Source: an uncultured Lachnospiraceae bacterium
Lineage (GTDB): Bacteria > Bacillota > Clostridia > Lachnospirales > Lachnospiraceae
Assembly: GCA_910585625.1 (NCBI GenBank)
Contig: CAJUFQ010000014.1
Span: 1 to 64,000, forward strand
Length of the DNA: 64,000 nt
Reading direction: 5' to 3'
Part shown: piece by piece, positions 51,340-61,355 of the stretch
Layout: each line of letters starts with the position of its first letter
Position numbering within the stretch: the stretch's first letter is position 1
The notes under the pieces: generated by a model
The model's database searches: none
Told to the model about the DNA's origin: nothing
What the model saw: the letters and a program-made list of their open reading frames with translations, nothing else
Position numbers and translations under genes: made by a program

Positions 51340-52251
51340 ATGGAATATGCATTGAAGACGGATGGGATTACCAAAATATATGGGAAACATACCGTAGTGG
51401 ATCATGTGGATATGCATGTGAAGAAGGGGGCAATTTACGGTTTCATTGGTAAAAACGGCGCGGGGAAGACAACCTTCATGCGCATGGTGGCAGGGCTTGC
51501 GGCTCCTGCTGCGGGGAGCATAGAGCTGTTTGGGTCTGAGGAATTGGAAAAGCAGCGGCAGCGTCTGGGTACATTGATTGAACAGCCGGGGCTGTATGGG
51601 GGGCTGACGGCCAGGGATAACCTGGAAGTTGTGCGCAGGAGCCTTGGCATTACCAGGAAACATGCCGTGGATGAGATGCTGGAATTTGTGGGCCTTTCCC
51701 ATGCAGGCAAAAAGAAGGTCAGGAACTTTTCTATGGGCATGAAGCAGCGTCTTGGAATTGCCATTGCGCTGTTTCGCAACCCGGATTTCCTGATATTGGA
51801 TGAGCCTATCAATGGACTGGATCCAGAGGGGATTAAGGAGGTGCGCGACCTCTTGTCGAAGCTCAACAAGGAAAAGCAGATTACCATCCTCATATCCAGC
51901 CATATTTTAGGAGAATTGTCGAAAATTGCCACCAGCTATGGAGTGATTAAGGAAGGGGCGTTGATTGAGGAATTCGAGGCGGAGGAGCTGAGACACAGAT
52001 GCAGGCGGTGCGTAAAATTTGTCGTCGATGATGCACAGCGCGCTTTGGCAATCCTTGAAGAGAAGTGCCATATTACCGGCTATGATGTGCCGGGCAAAGA
52101 GGTCATCCGGGTATTTGACAGACTGGACAGCTCCTGGGAAATGAACCGGGAACTGATTGCGGAAGGAATCCGCCTGAAAGAATGTTATCTTGCGGGCCAG
52201 GATTTGGAAGGGTATTTCATGGATTTGTTAGGAGGTACGTCAGATGTCTAA
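51340..52251 (+). CDS. ABC transporter ATP-binding protein (BcrA-like)
   Basis: A 303-residue ABC ATPase. Walker A GKNGAGKTT at residues 37-45, signature NFSMGMKQRLGI and Walker B FLILDEPINGLD. The ~80-residue C-terminal extension after the nucleotide domain is typical of the bacitracin/lantibiotic immunity (BcrA) group. GGAGGATAGGAGG precedes the ATG. It overlaps the permease gene by eight bases. The likely function is export or exclusion of an antimicrobial peptide, under the adjacent two-component system. Confidence 0.9.
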   Translation: MEYALKTDGITKIYGKHTVVDHVDMHVKKGAIYGFIGKNGAGKTTFMRMVAGLAAPAAGSIELFGSEELEKQRQRLGTLIEQPGLYGGLTARDNLEVVRRSLGITRKHAVDEMLEFVGLSHAGKKKVRNFSMGMKQRLGIAIALFRNPDFLILDEPINGLDPEGIKEVRDLLSKLNKEKQITILISSHILGELSKIATSYGVIKEGALIEEFEAEELRHRCRRCVKFVVDDAQRALAILEEKCHITGYDVPGKEVIRVFDRLDSSWEMNRELIAEGIRLKECYLAGQDLEGYFMDLLGGTSDV

Positions 52252-53083
52252 TTTACTCAATGCAGAATTTTATAAGCTTAGGAAAAGCAGGGGGATTTAT
52301 ATAGGGGTTTTGGCATCGGCAGCGCTTGTGCTGATGATTTATGGATCGCTGGTCATGGTTGACAAAATTAATCAGGGAGTGCTGGAAAATGGGACGGGGG
52401 GCATTGTGGTATCCCCGGTCGCCAGCAGCGCGGAAGACGGGAGCGCGCCGGAGTCCATGCTTAAGCAGGTTGGGGTAATCGGCGTGTTGCAACAGATGTT
52501 CGGAGGACATTTTGTAGGGATAATTGCAGCTATACTGGTAAGTATTTTTGTCATAAGGGAATTTTCTTCAGGAATGATTAAGAATCTGGTCGGGAAAGGG
52601 TATCCCAGGCCGGCAATTTTCCTGGCAAAAATGATTTCTGCGATTGTGCTGGTATTGGTATTTGAAGTGGCAGTGGCGGCGGTAAGCATCTTACTGGGAA
52701 TTCCGTTTCTGAGATGGGAAGAGTTCTCCGCTACGCCCTGGGAGGATGTTGCGGTTTATGTGGGGCTGCAGCTGCTGTTTGGGGCTGTGATTGCCGCAAT
52801 CTTTGTGCTGGCCGGGGAACTGACCCGGAATCTGGCAGCAGGGATTTCCGTGAGCATTGGCGTGCTGCTGTTCTCTACAACCCTTACAGCCGGGCTTGAC
52901 CTCATATTCCATGGAATAGCTAGGAAGCCTTCCGAGTACTGGGTGCTGGATTTGGTTTCGGTATGCCCGCTTACGGATGTTCCTTCGGAATTTATCCAGC
53001 GCAGCGTGCTGGTGTCGGCGGCATGGTTTGTGATTACCCTGGCATTGGGCATACTGCATTTCCGGAAAGCAGATGTGAAATAG
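52244..53083 (+). CDS. ABC transporter permease (BcrB-like)
   Basis: A 279-residue membrane protein with six predicted membrane helices (for example ~16-36, 88-108, 128-150, 162-182, 190-215 and 250-270), beginning MSNLLNAEFYKLRKSRGIYI as in ABC-2 permeases of the BcrB/LanF type. A 45-residue extracytoplasmic loop follows helix 1. Its start lies within the end of the ATPase gene. It forms the membrane half of the peptide resistance exporter. Confidence 0.85.
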   Translation: MSNLLNAEFYKLRKSRGIYIGVLASAALVLMIYGSLVMVDKINQGVLENGTGGIVVSPVASSAEDGSAPESMLKQVGVIGVLQQMFGGHFVGIIAAILVSIFVIREFSSGMIKNLVGKGYPRPAIFLAKMISAIVLVLVFEVAVAAVSILLGIPFLRWEEFSATPWEDVAVYVGLQLLFGAVIAAIFVLAGELTRNLAAGISVSIGVLLFSTTLTAGLDLIFHGIARKPSEYWVLDLVSVCPLTDVPSEFIQRSVLVSAAWFVITLALGILHFRKADVK

Positions 53084-53137
53084 CTTATGGGATTATGGAC
53101 GTTCCTGGCGGAATGATTCGTGAAAGGTGGGATGTCA

Positions 53138-54061
53138 ATGGAAATGTTTTTCATTTGTCTGGTTATAGTTCTGGCGGCGGCAGCAGTAATAATGCTGCTG
53201 CGTCTGATTTTCTATAGGAAGCAAGTCAGCCATATCATCAAGGAGCTGTTATTCCTGAACGCGGAGGAAAGCAATCTTTTGCTGACCTCTGCGTATCCTA
53301 TAGGGAAGACAAAAGAGCTTATCGACGTTATGAATGAGGCCATCGAAGAGTTCAGGCAGACGCAGCGCAGGCTTGAGAAGGCCAACCGAAGCTACAGGGA
53401 GAGCATTACCGGCATTTCCCATGATATCCGTACACCGCTGACGTCCGTCAAAGGCTATCTCCAGATGCAGCAGAGCGCGGATGTCCCAGAGGAGAAAAGG
53501 CAAGAGTATTTACGGATTGTGGAGCGTAGGTTGGAGGAACTGGGGGAAATCTTAAACCAGCTTTTTGAATATGCGAGGATTGAATCCGGGGAGTTTACGC
53601 TGAGCCTTGAGCGTGTGAATGCAGGCAATTTGTTTGCAGAGATTATATCCATGTTTTATGAAGACTTTTCCGGGAAAGGCTTGGAGCCACAAGTTTTCCT
53701 TCCCGGGGAAGCTGTGTTTATATGGGCGGACAGTCATGCGTTTTCCAGGATATTGGAAAACCTTATCAAGAATGCGCTGGTGCATGGGAAGGGGAATTAC
53801 CGGCTTTCCCTGTCACCCCAGGGAGGTTATGCGGTTATCACCATTGCCAATGGGACAGACCAAATTGAAGAGAAGGATTTAGAACAGGTCTTTGAACGTT
53901 TCTACACTACAGATCAATCCCGGTGCCGAAGGACTACGGGGTTAGGGCTTGCCATCGCCAAAGAGTTCACAGAGCGGATGGGAGGGAGCATCCGGGCGTC
54001 TCTGCAGCAGGAGGATTTTGCGGTAGAGGTGCGTTTCCCGCTGCTGGCTGAGGGGGAATAG
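53138..54061 (+). CDS. Sensor histidine kinase
   Basis: A kinase of about 307 residues with one N-terminal membrane helix (~2-25) and almost no extracellular loop, so it probably senses through the ABC transporter. H-box SHDIRTPLTSVKGYL at about residue 92, N-box ENLIKNALVHG, and G-box RRTTGLGLAIAKEF. The start is uncertain: ATG 53138 is best spaced from GGTGGG, but ATG 53132 and GTG 53120 are possible. It lies at the end of the resistance module and likely phosphorylates the regulator encoded at 50338. Confidence 0.85.
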   Translation: MEMFFICLVIVLAAAAVIMLLRLIFYRKQVSHIIKELLFLNAEESNLLLTSAYPIGKTKELIDVMNEAIEEFRQTQRRLEKANRSYRESITGISHDIRTPLTSVKGYLQMQQSADVPEEKRQEYLRIVERRLEELGEILNQLFEYARIESGEFTLSLERVNAGNLFAEIISMFYEDFSGKGLEPQVFLPGEAVFIWADSHAFSRILENLIKNALVHGKGNYRLSLSPQGGYAVITIANGTDQIEEKDLEQVFERFYTTDQSRCRRTTGLGLAIAKEFTERMGGSIRASLQQEDFAVEVRFPLLAEGE

Positions 54062-54107
54062 GTTTGGAGGTTTTTTGTCAATCTGATTTTTCTGAGATTC
54101 TTTTTGT

Positions 54108-54115
54108 GCTATAAT
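54108..54115 (+). promoter_or_regulatory. Extended -10 promoter upstream of the STAND remnant
   Basis: TGCTATAAT at 54107-54115 is an extended -10; no good -35 is seen 17 bases upstream. The 5' part of the downstream gene is missing, so what this promoter now drives is unclear. Confidence 0.4.
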
Positions 54116-54242
54116 GTAGGCAGACGGGAAAATCCCGGTGAGGATTGTTGCGTAGGATGAGAGGTTTTGTTCCCTGTTTCTGAAAGGCGCGCAGTCGCAA
54201 GTTTTCAATTTTTTTCAGGAAAAAGAGTTAAACCTCAGAGGC

Positions 54243-56562
54243 ATGGTTTTCAGCATCCGCACGGAATTTTTTGAAAGGGCGGAGAATGGGCTGATAAGTT
54301 CCGGCAGTTTGGAAGACAAGCAGTATCATACAAAATGCGGCAATTACTATATGGAAGTATTTAGGCTTAAGGAAATGTCTAAAAGGGACGTAGTCAAAAT
54401 CTATAAATCCTTAAGGATTTTGAAATCGTTAGACAGAAAGCGTCCCGAGGAATTCAAAAGGCATCATAATAAGTACCCGGAGCGGAAAGAACGGAGGAAG
54501 TATTTAAAATTATTCAAGCAGATAATAAATGATAAGCAGTCGGTCTTTTATTATCCGATGTATGTCAGGTATGCCTACATCTATATGAAGGAATATGAAA
54601 AAGAATGGGATCCGTACAGAGGGGACATGCTTATGTTGAGCAACAACGTGGTATCTGCGGTTGAAATCCTTATAAATGCCATTGTCAAATGGGAGTATCA
54701 TGTTTATGACAGCGCGTACAGCGGCAGGGTGAAAATGGATAAAGAGGTTTTTTCCAGAAATATGCGTCGGTGTTTGGATGATGTTGTCGATCGCATGGAG
54801 AGAAATGGGACGCAGGAGATTTCACGCCCAAGGCTGAAAGATATTTTAGATAGCCATTCTTTGAATGTGGAAGGGGATGATGAAAAGATAATGCCGGTAT
54901 TTGCTCATTGTTTAATGGTATCAGATGAGAATGGTAAGACTTTCGCATTTGCCCATTTTACATTTTATGAGTACTTTTTGGCAAAATATTTGATATATGA
55001 AGCAGAGTATGAACAGAGAAAGCGGTATTTCTTATCGGATTCAACAGAGAATTTCCTGCACATTTATTATGGGATGTTGTGTAAGGACAAAAATCTCAAT
55101 GAAAAAATTCTGAGAAGTATACGAGAGTATGGACTGAAATGTTTTCTTGAGAAGCAGCCGGCGGCAGAGGTCGTTGAGGAACCAAAGGCTTCCTTGCTGG
55201 AGATACATAGCTACTTGCCCTTTATACAAGAATGTATATATTTGGGACATACATTTTTAAAGAGGCAATTAGAAGAAATTAGGAATACGAGGGCATTAGA
55301 TATCAGCAAAACAGGATGGGATAGCGTAAAGTATGCAAAAGCGGTCGCACCCCAGGACTATGTAAAGGAATTGAATCTATCCGGGCTCTCTCTCATCAAT
55401 TTAGATGGATTGGAAGGATATGTAAACTTAGAGCGGGTAGATTTGCGTATTGCAGAAGCAAGCGCAGTGTCTATGGAAGATATGCTTGATGCGTTGCGGA
55501 ACCGTTCCCTGCAATGGCTTTACATCTGCGCAAATGACGGGGCTGTGTGTGAGAAATTAAATGACATGATGGGCAAAGGCGAGCTTTGCATAGGGAAAAT
55601 ATATGCGGATACGCCCAATTACAGTGAAGCGCATCGGAGGATTTACCGTTTGAAACAGCAGGCTGGCCAGGAAAACAGGTTCTATATCTGTACGCGTTCC
55701 GGTTGGCCGGAAGCCAGATTGGAACATGACAGAAGTAACAAAAAGAAGAAGCCTGATCTGTTAAAGGCAGTTTTTGAGCTTGAGGCTGATGAAGGTGGCA
55801 TATTAGGGCTTGAGGGAGAGGAAGCGGAGCCGACTTACTGGAATGGAATTGCGCTTGCGGACTATTATTTATATGAGGATTGGAGAGACCAAAAGCGGGA
55901 GGCTAATCATATCTGCGAAAGATTGGAACCATATATACCAATGGATAAGGGCTGGCTAAGCGCTTATTTTGGCAAGACATATGGCATGGCGCTTAATCAG
56001 AGAAAAGAAACAGGAAAGGCGAGGAGGTGGCTCATAAATACTTGGGAATGTTGCAAGGAGTTTTTATCGGAGGATTGCCAGTATATTAAGAATAAGAAGG
56101 AACGAAATAAAATCATAAGACTGGGTCTGCAAATATACAAGGAGTGCCTGAGCTATCATGTGGAAGGTGCAGAAGAGATTGGCGCGGGGGTATTAAGCAT
56201 GATAAAAAACATTGCGGATTATCAGGAAAGCCGTCATTATCTATTATATATGAATTATTTTTTAGGAAACAGAATACGTATATGGAAAAAAGGGACAGGG
56301 GGGCATGTGGGATTGATGGGAGGGATACAAGATTTCCGCAAAGGCGCAGAGCATCATGTACTGGGAGCAGGAGATATATCATCTGTTTTTAAAGGACGAC
56401 AGGGAAGGGCTGTTACAAGTGGTTGACGAGCTAGAAAAATATCCCTATAGATCTGGTGATAAACCGAAAGAGAAAATGGAATATATTCGTCGTGTATGCC
56501 TCGGGGATACGAAAGAAGAGGACGTTGACCGGCATATATTTTGGGGGTACGTTTGGTATTGA
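54243..56562 (+). pseudogene. Remnant of a NACHT/STAND-type protein
   Basis: The frame from 54243 (727 codons) starts MVFSIRTEFFERAENGLISS, which corresponds to the sensor-1 region in the middle of a NACHT NTPase; no Walker A or N-terminal effector is present upstream. Helical winged-helix-like sequence follows, then FAFAHFTFYEYFLAKYLI, the classic end of a NACHT helical domain, and leucine-rich stretches (VKELNLSGLSLINLDGLEGY). Near 56340 the sense moves to another frame, and IMYWEQEIYHLFLKDDREG continues to a stop at 56562. So the gene is truncated at its 5' end and frameshifted at its 3' end. Intact relatives (NLR-like/Avs) act in defence. Confidence 0.55.
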
Positions 56563-56625
56563 ATGAAATAAAGGAGGAAACGACGTATCCATCGGAGATA
56601 AAATAGGATACTCCCTCAATTACTA

Positions 56626-56656
56626 CCCCGGAAGTATGGACTTCCGGGGCTTTTTC
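56626..56656 (+). terminator. Strong Rho-independent terminator
   Basis: CCCCGGAAGT (56626-56635) and ACTTCCGGGG (56640-56649) form a perfect 10-bp stem with loop ATGG, followed by CTTTTTCTG. Confidence 0.85.
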
Positions 56657-56967
56657 TGTTATAAAAAGCAGCAAAGATTAAATCACGGCGTCTTCAGAGG
56701 TTTCGGCGGATGCACACGCATTTGCGCAGCAACATGACAAAACTGTAAGCTTATTGTAAGGTAAAGACAAGGCAGTCTTAAGAAAAATACGCTAGACTGT
56801 CATTAGTGGCAGGAGGCGGCAATTTCTGTGCCACGGATTGGCTGCGCTGTAAGTTTTTGGCAGGCAGATATTAAATTTAAAGAAATATTAAGAAAAAATG
56901 TGAAGAAAATCCAAGAATATTTTCGTTAAATAGTATGAGAGAACAAAAAACACAGGAGAGGAAGCAT

Positions 56968-57990
56968 ATGAAAGACATAACATTTACCGTGCCCTGCTAT
57001 AATTCCGAGGAATATATGGAACATTGTATCGATACGCTGCTGTCGGCGGATGAGCGCGCTGAAATTATCATAGTGGACGACGGCTCTACAGACCGCACCG
57101 GGGAGATTGCCGACAACTATGCGAGGAATTACCCGGAAATCGTGCGCGTCATCCACCAGGAGAACGGCGGCCATGGCGCAGGCGTCAATGCCGGGCTTGC
57201 GCTTGCCAGCGGAAAATATTTTAAAGTGGTGGATTCGGACGACTGGCTGGACGAGAGGGAGCTGCAGAAGCTTTTGAAGAAAATCCGTGAATGGGAGAAG
57301 AGAGAGATAACGGTGGATCTGATTATCTGCAATTATCTGTACGACCATTCTTATGAGAATAAAGTAAAGCGTATGGGTTATAAAAATGTGCTGAAGGAAA
57401 ACCAGGTCTGCGGCTGGGATGCGGTCAGGCATTTCCATCCGTCCCAGTATCTTGTGATGCACTCCTTGTTTTACCGCACGGAAGTGCTGAAAAAGTCTGG
57501 GGTCAGGCTTCCGAGGCATACGTTTTATGTGGACAATATCTTTGCGAACCAGCCGCTGCCGTATGTGCGGACGCTCTGTTACCTGAACCTGGACTTGTAC
57601 CATTATTTCCTGGGCAGGGACGATCAGTCTGTAAATGAGGAAGTGCTGAAAAAGCGCATCGACCAGCAGATTAGGGTCACGAAACTGGTGTCCAAATGCG
57701 CGGATTTGGAGAAGCTGAGTGAGGATAACCCGAAGCTCTCCAATTATCTGATCCGCAATATTTCAATTATGATGGCGATTTCCTCCATCCATCTCCTGCT
57801 GATTGGCACGCCGGAGGCGTTAAAGAAGCGGGAAATGCTCTGGAATTATGTGAAATACCATGACGAGAAGCTTTATGCGTCGCTGAAATGGAAAAATATC
57901 AGCGGTTTTACATATTTGCCGGGACGGATTGGGGACATTTTTACGCTGGCAGGCTACCGGGTTGCGAGGAAGCTATACCAGTTTAATTAA
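56968..57990 (+). CDS. Family 2 glycosyltransferase
   Basis: A 340-residue GT2 enzyme, paralogous to the one at 20780. FTVPCYNSEEYMEHCIDTLL, IIIVDDGSTDRTGEIADNYA and FKVVDSDDWLDE give the GT-A nucleotide-sugar and DxD-like motifs. The start at 56968 follows AGGAGAGGAAG; the longer frame from 56935 lacks a site. It leads an operon with a cysteine-peptidase-like gene and a flippase-like gene, which suggests synthesis or display of a glycolipid or wall polymer. The C-terminal end VARKLYQFN resembles that of its paralogue. 56657-56967 holds only AT-rich leader. Confidence 0.88.
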   Translation: MKDITFTVPCYNSEEYMEHCIDTLLSADERAEIIIVDDGSTDRTGEIADNYARNYPEIVRVIHQENGGHGAGVNAGLALASGKYFKVVDSDDWLDERELQKLLKKIREWEKREITVDLIICNYLYDHSYENKVKRMGYKNVLKENQVCGWDAVRHFHPSQYLVMHSLFYRTEVLKKSGVRLPRHTFYVDNIFANQPLPYVRTLCYLNLDLYHYFLGRDDQSVNEEVLKKRIDQQIRVTKLVSKCADLEKLSEDNPKLSNYLIRNISIMMAISSIHLLLIGTPEALKKREMLWNYVKYHDEKLYASLKWKNISGFTYLPGRIGDIFTLAGYRVARKLYQFN

Positions 57991-58031
57991 GCTGGGATTG
58001 TCAGAAAATACATGAGAGAGGAAGACAGAAA

Positions 58032-58643
58032 ATGGCACAGATATATTTTGCATTGGTAGACACACCGGGGTTTTTTGCCTCTATTATCAGGAAAGTGACA
58101 GGGATTGATTATGTCCATGTAGTGCTTTCCATGGATGAGGAACTGCAGGAAGCTTACAGCGTGGGCAGGAGGCATCCGGCGGTTCCCATTTTGGCAGGGT
58201 TTGAAAAGGAAGACACCGAGAAAATCGAGCGGGTATTTCCGACGGCACGGTATAAGGTTGTGAGCCTGGAATGCACCGAGGGGCAGAAAGCGCAGATTGC
58301 CGGCCAGCTGCAGGAGTGTTTTGCCAAAAGATACCAATATCATTATTGTGTGCTGGGGCTTCCTATGATATTATTGAATAAGCCGTTCTATCAGAAAAAC
58401 CATTATACCTGTTCGTCCTTTACGGCAAATATCCTGCAGGAAAATGGTATTGCGCTGTTTGAGAAGCATTTCTCGCTGGTGACGCCCAGGGACTTCTATG
58501 AACTGGAGCAGACCAGAACCGTCTATGAGGGTACGCTGCGCAAGTTTAACCGGCTTAACGGCTGTTATCCGGTCAGACGGAGGAATATGTTCCGCCTGAT
58601 GTGGAAGAAGTTATCTTATGTTGTGAATGGAGTGTACGAATGA
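58032..58643 (+). CDS. NlpC/P60-like (permuted papain fold) protein
   Basis: A 203-residue protein without a signal peptide. His appears in GIDYVHVVLSMDEEL (~25-39) and Cys in NHYTCSSFTANILQ (~128-141), the order and spacing of permuted NlpC/P60 (YiiX/LRAT-like) thiol peptidases or acyltransferases. These can hydrolyse cell-wall peptides, or act on lipids. It is followed by the flippase-like gene with a four-base overlap, so the two are translated together. Confidence 0.65.
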   Translation: MAQIYFALVDTPGFFASIIRKVTGIDYVHVVLSMDEELQEAYSVGRRHPAVPILAGFEKEDTEKIERVFPTARYKVVSLECTEGQKAQIAGQLQECFAKRYQYHYCVLGLPMILLNKPFYQKNHYTCSSFTANILQENGIALFEKHFSLVTPRDFYELEQTRTVYEGTLRKFNRLNGCYPVRRRNMFRLMWKKLSYVVNGVYE

Positions 58644-59662
58644 ACCGTAAAAATTTAATCAGCGCCATTGTCTTTATTATGTTGGCAGCCTTGACGTTTT
58701 ATGTGATTTTCAAAGGGAATGATATGGAGGCGGTCCTGGAATCTATCAGGAACCTGAACCCGCTGTATTTATGCGCGGCGGCTCTCACGGCATTTTTTTT
58801 CGTGTCGGCAGAAGGGTTTATGATTTGCTATCTGCTCAGGGCCTTGAATTATAAGACAAGCGCGGCCACTTGCGTCAAGTATTCTTTTGTGGGTTTTTTC
58901 TTCTCGGGCATCACGCCTTCCGCGACCGGCGGGCAGCCCATGCAGCTTTACTATATGCAGAAGGAGGGGCATAAGGTTTCGGACAGTTCTGTGGTATTGA
59001 TGACGGTGGCTGTGATATATAAATTTGTTTTGGTGGTTATGGGCATCGGCATTTTGATTTTTTATTATGGCCCTTTGGCAGATTATCTGCAAGGCTACCT
59101 ATACCTCTATTACCTGGGGCTGTTTTTGAACACGCTGCTGGTAGTAATCCTCCTCTTCGTCATGGTCAGCCCGAAGTGTTTCAAAGCTTTGGTTGTCGGC
59201 GGGGAGAAATTGTTGAAGAAATTACATATCCTTAAAACTTCTGGGGAGCGGACGAGGAAGCTGATTGAGATGGCAGACCAGTATCACGAGGCCGTGCTGT
59301 TTTTCCTCAAGAACAAAAGCAAGATTTATGCAGTCATTGCTTTTACTGTCGTCCAGAGATGCAGCGTGTTTTACCTGACATGGCTGATCTACAGAGGCAT
59401 GGGGCTGGAAGGGGCCGACGCTATAACCGTGATGAGCCTGCAGGCAGCGATTTATATTGCGGTCGACATGCTTCCGCTGCCTGGCGCGCAGGGCATCACG
59501 GAGATGATGTATAAGACGGCGTTCTCCCAGATTTTTACCGGAGCCAGCCTGACAGCGTCCATGTGCGTCACCCGAGGGCTGAATTTCTACATGGTGCTGA
59601 TTGTCAGCGCTGTCGTGGCGGCGTGGTGCCATCTGAAATCACAAGTAAAAGGCGCGGCATGA
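58640..59662 (+). CDS. MprF-like lysylphosphatidylglycerol synthase transmembrane domain protein
   Basis: A 340-residue integral membrane protein with about eight membrane helices, of the UPF0104/YbhN group that corresponds to the N-terminal flippase half of MprF. Recognisable segments are FVGFFFSGITPSATGGQPMQ, YYMQKEGHKVSDSSVV and the loop LPLPGAQGITEMMY. It lacks the cytosolic lysyl-transferase half of MprF, so it probably flips a lipid or glycolipid rather than making lysyl-PG. Start 58640 (ATGA overlap) is preferred over 58601. Confidence 0.85.
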   Translation: MNRKNLISAIVFIMLAALTFYVIFKGNDMEAVLESIRNLNPLYLCAAALTAFFFVSAEGFMICYLLRALNYKTSAATCVKYSFVGFFFSGITPSATGGQPMQLYYMQKEGHKVSDSSVVLMTVAVIYKFVLVVMGIGILIFYYGPLADYLQGYLYLYYLGLFLNTLLVVILLFVMVSPKCFKALVVGGEKLLKKLHILKTSGERTRKLIEMADQYHEAVLFFLKNKSKIYAVIAFTVVQRCSVFYLTWLIYRGMGLEGADAITVMSLQAAIYIAVDMLPLPGAQGITEMMYKTAFSQIFTGASLTASMCVTRGLNFYMVLIVSAVVAAWCHLKSQVKGAA

Positions 59663-59676
59663 AAATGCCTGCGCCT
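59650..59676. terminator. Hairpin at end of flippase gene
   Basis: AGGCGCGGCA (59650-59659) and TGCCTGCGCCT (59666-59676) pair with one bulge across the stop codon. It lies between convergent genes (plus ending 59662, minus ending 59697), so it can serve both strands. A short T run follows on the plus strand. Confidence 0.55.
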
Positions 59677-59696
59677 TGCAGATTTTAACCCATATA

Positions 59697-61160
59697 TCAG
59701 AATTGATGGTGTTCTGCGGAAAGTTCCCGCAGGATATTGCGTTTCATTTCAAACAGATTGTCAGACAGATCTACATAGACTTTGCTGGGATTGGAGAAAC
59801 GTTTTGTCTCATTCCACAGCGTATCTTTTTCCTGTTCGCAGTATTTCCGGATTTCCATGACGCTCGGAGATTCATAGACGCACTTCCCTTTTTCAAATAT
59901 TTGCACCGGCAGTTGGCGCATCGTGTAGGCGCCTCCTATCAGCGTGGTGTATTTCCAGGTTTCCAGCGGGTCAAAGATGCGGAGGTTTTTTCCGCAGTCA
60001 AACGTCTCGCCTTCCAGGCAGATTAAGTCAGCCTTGATTTTGCCGGAGTCTTTTTCGTAAATCCGGTAGATGGTCTTATTTCCGGGATTCGTGACTTTTT
60101 CCGTATTTTCCGAGAGCTTAATTTTTGGTATGAATCTGCCATTTTCATCTTGTATGGCGGCAAGCTTGTATACGCCGCCGAACGCGGGGGTGTCTTTGGA
60201 AGTGATGAGGTTGGTTCCTACGCCCCAGGAAGTAATGGCTGCGCCCTGGGCTTTGAGGTTTTCAATCAGATACTCGTCCAAATCGTTGGATGCAGAGATG
60301 ACGGCGTCCCGGAAGCCGGCATTGTCCAGCATTTTCCGCGCCTGCTTGGAGAGGTATGCCAGGTCTCCGCTGTCCATGCGGATGCCGTAGTTGGTGAGAG
60401 GGATATTTTCACCGCGCATTTCCTGGAAGACTCGGATTGCATTGGGGATGCCGGATTTCAAGGTATCGTAGGTGTCCACGAGCAGGATGCAGGCAGAAGG
60501 GTAATATCTGGCATAAGCCTTGAACGCCGTGTATTCATCCGGGAAGCTCATAATCCAGCTGTGGGCGTGCGTACCCTTGACGGGGACGTCAAAATGCTTG
60601 CCGCAGAGGACGTTTGAAGTGCCGCAGCACCCGCCGATGACCGCCGCCCGCGCGCCATAGATCCCAGCGTCCGGCCCCTGCGCACGTCGCAGGCCGAACT
60701 CCATCACGCCGTCATTGCCGGCCGCATAGCAGACGCGCGCGGCTTTGGTAGCGATAAGGCTCTGGTGGTTTAAAATATTCAGTATGGCGGTTTCCACCAG
60801 CTGGGCTTCCATGATGGGGGCAATTACCTTAATCAGGGGTTCCCGCGGGAAGACAACTGTGCCTTCCGGGACGGCATAGATGTCGCCGGAAAACCGGAAA
60901 CCTTGCAGATATTCCAGGAAATCATCTTCGAAAATCCCCAAAGATTTCAGGTAAGCAATATCGGATTCATCGAACCGCAGATGCTCTATATAATCAATAA
61001 TCTGCGCGAGGCCGGCGCAGACAGCATAGCCGCCGTTGTCGGGGTTCGTGCGGTAGAATGCATCAAATACTACGACGCAGTGGTTTTTTGTTTTGAAATA
61101 TCCCTGCATCATGGTCAGCTCATACAAATCTGTCAGCAGGGTCAGATGGTCTGTAATCAT
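59697..61160 (-). CDS. pncB: Nicotinate phosphoribosyltransferase
   Basis: A 487-residue nicotinate phosphoribosyltransferase of the pncB2 type (NAD salvage: nicotinate + PRPP + ATP to nicotinate mononucleotide). Motifs: LLTDLYELTMMQGYFKTKNH at the N-terminus, FRTNPDNGGYAV-like AFYRTNPDNGG, FGLRRAQGPDAGI and IRMDSGDLAYLSKQARKML. Start 61160 is chosen by an AAAGGAG site and family N-terminus; the frame to 61277 is spurious. It is monocistronic on the minus strand. Confidence 0.9.
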   Translation of the reverse strand: MITDHLTLLTDLYELTMMQGYFKTKNHCVVVFDAFYRTNPDNGGYAVCAGLAQIIDYIEHLRFDESDIAYLKSLGIFEDDFLEYLQGFRFSGDIYAVPEGTVVFPREPLIKVIAPIMEAQLVETAILNILNHQSLIATKAARVCYAAGNDGVMEFGLRRAQGPDAGIYGARAAVIGGCCGTSNVLCGKHFDVPVKGTHAHSWIMSFPDEYTAFKAYARYYPSACILLVDTYDTLKSGIPNAIRVFQEMRGENIPLTNYGIRMDSGDLAYLSKQARKMLDNAGFRDAVISASNDLDEYLIENLKAQGAAITSWGVGTNLITSKDTPAFGGVYKLAAIQDENGRFIPKIKLSENTEKVTNPGNKTIYRIYEKDSGKIKADLICLEGETFDCGKNLRIFDPLETWKYTTLIGGAYTMRQLPVQIFEKGKCVYESPSVMEIRKYCEQEKDTLWNETKRFSNPSKVYVDLSDNLFEMKRNILRELSAEHHQF

Positions 61161-61355
61161 AATTGGGAAAAGCTCCTTTCGGCTGTTTTGGTAAAAGTAT
61201 ATCACAGGAAAGCCGGTGGCTGCAACTGGACTTAGAGTGTGATTTATTTGTGATTTGTATGCAGGAGCCCTTTCCATTTAAGAAAAAATGTGATACTCTA
61301 TTGCGTAGGTCATGAATCATTCTATATTTTTTAAGAAAGAAAGGTAAATAATTTT

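Noticed and set aside
56926..57603. 225-codon minus-strand frame
   Set aside because: Antisense to a clear GT2 gene.
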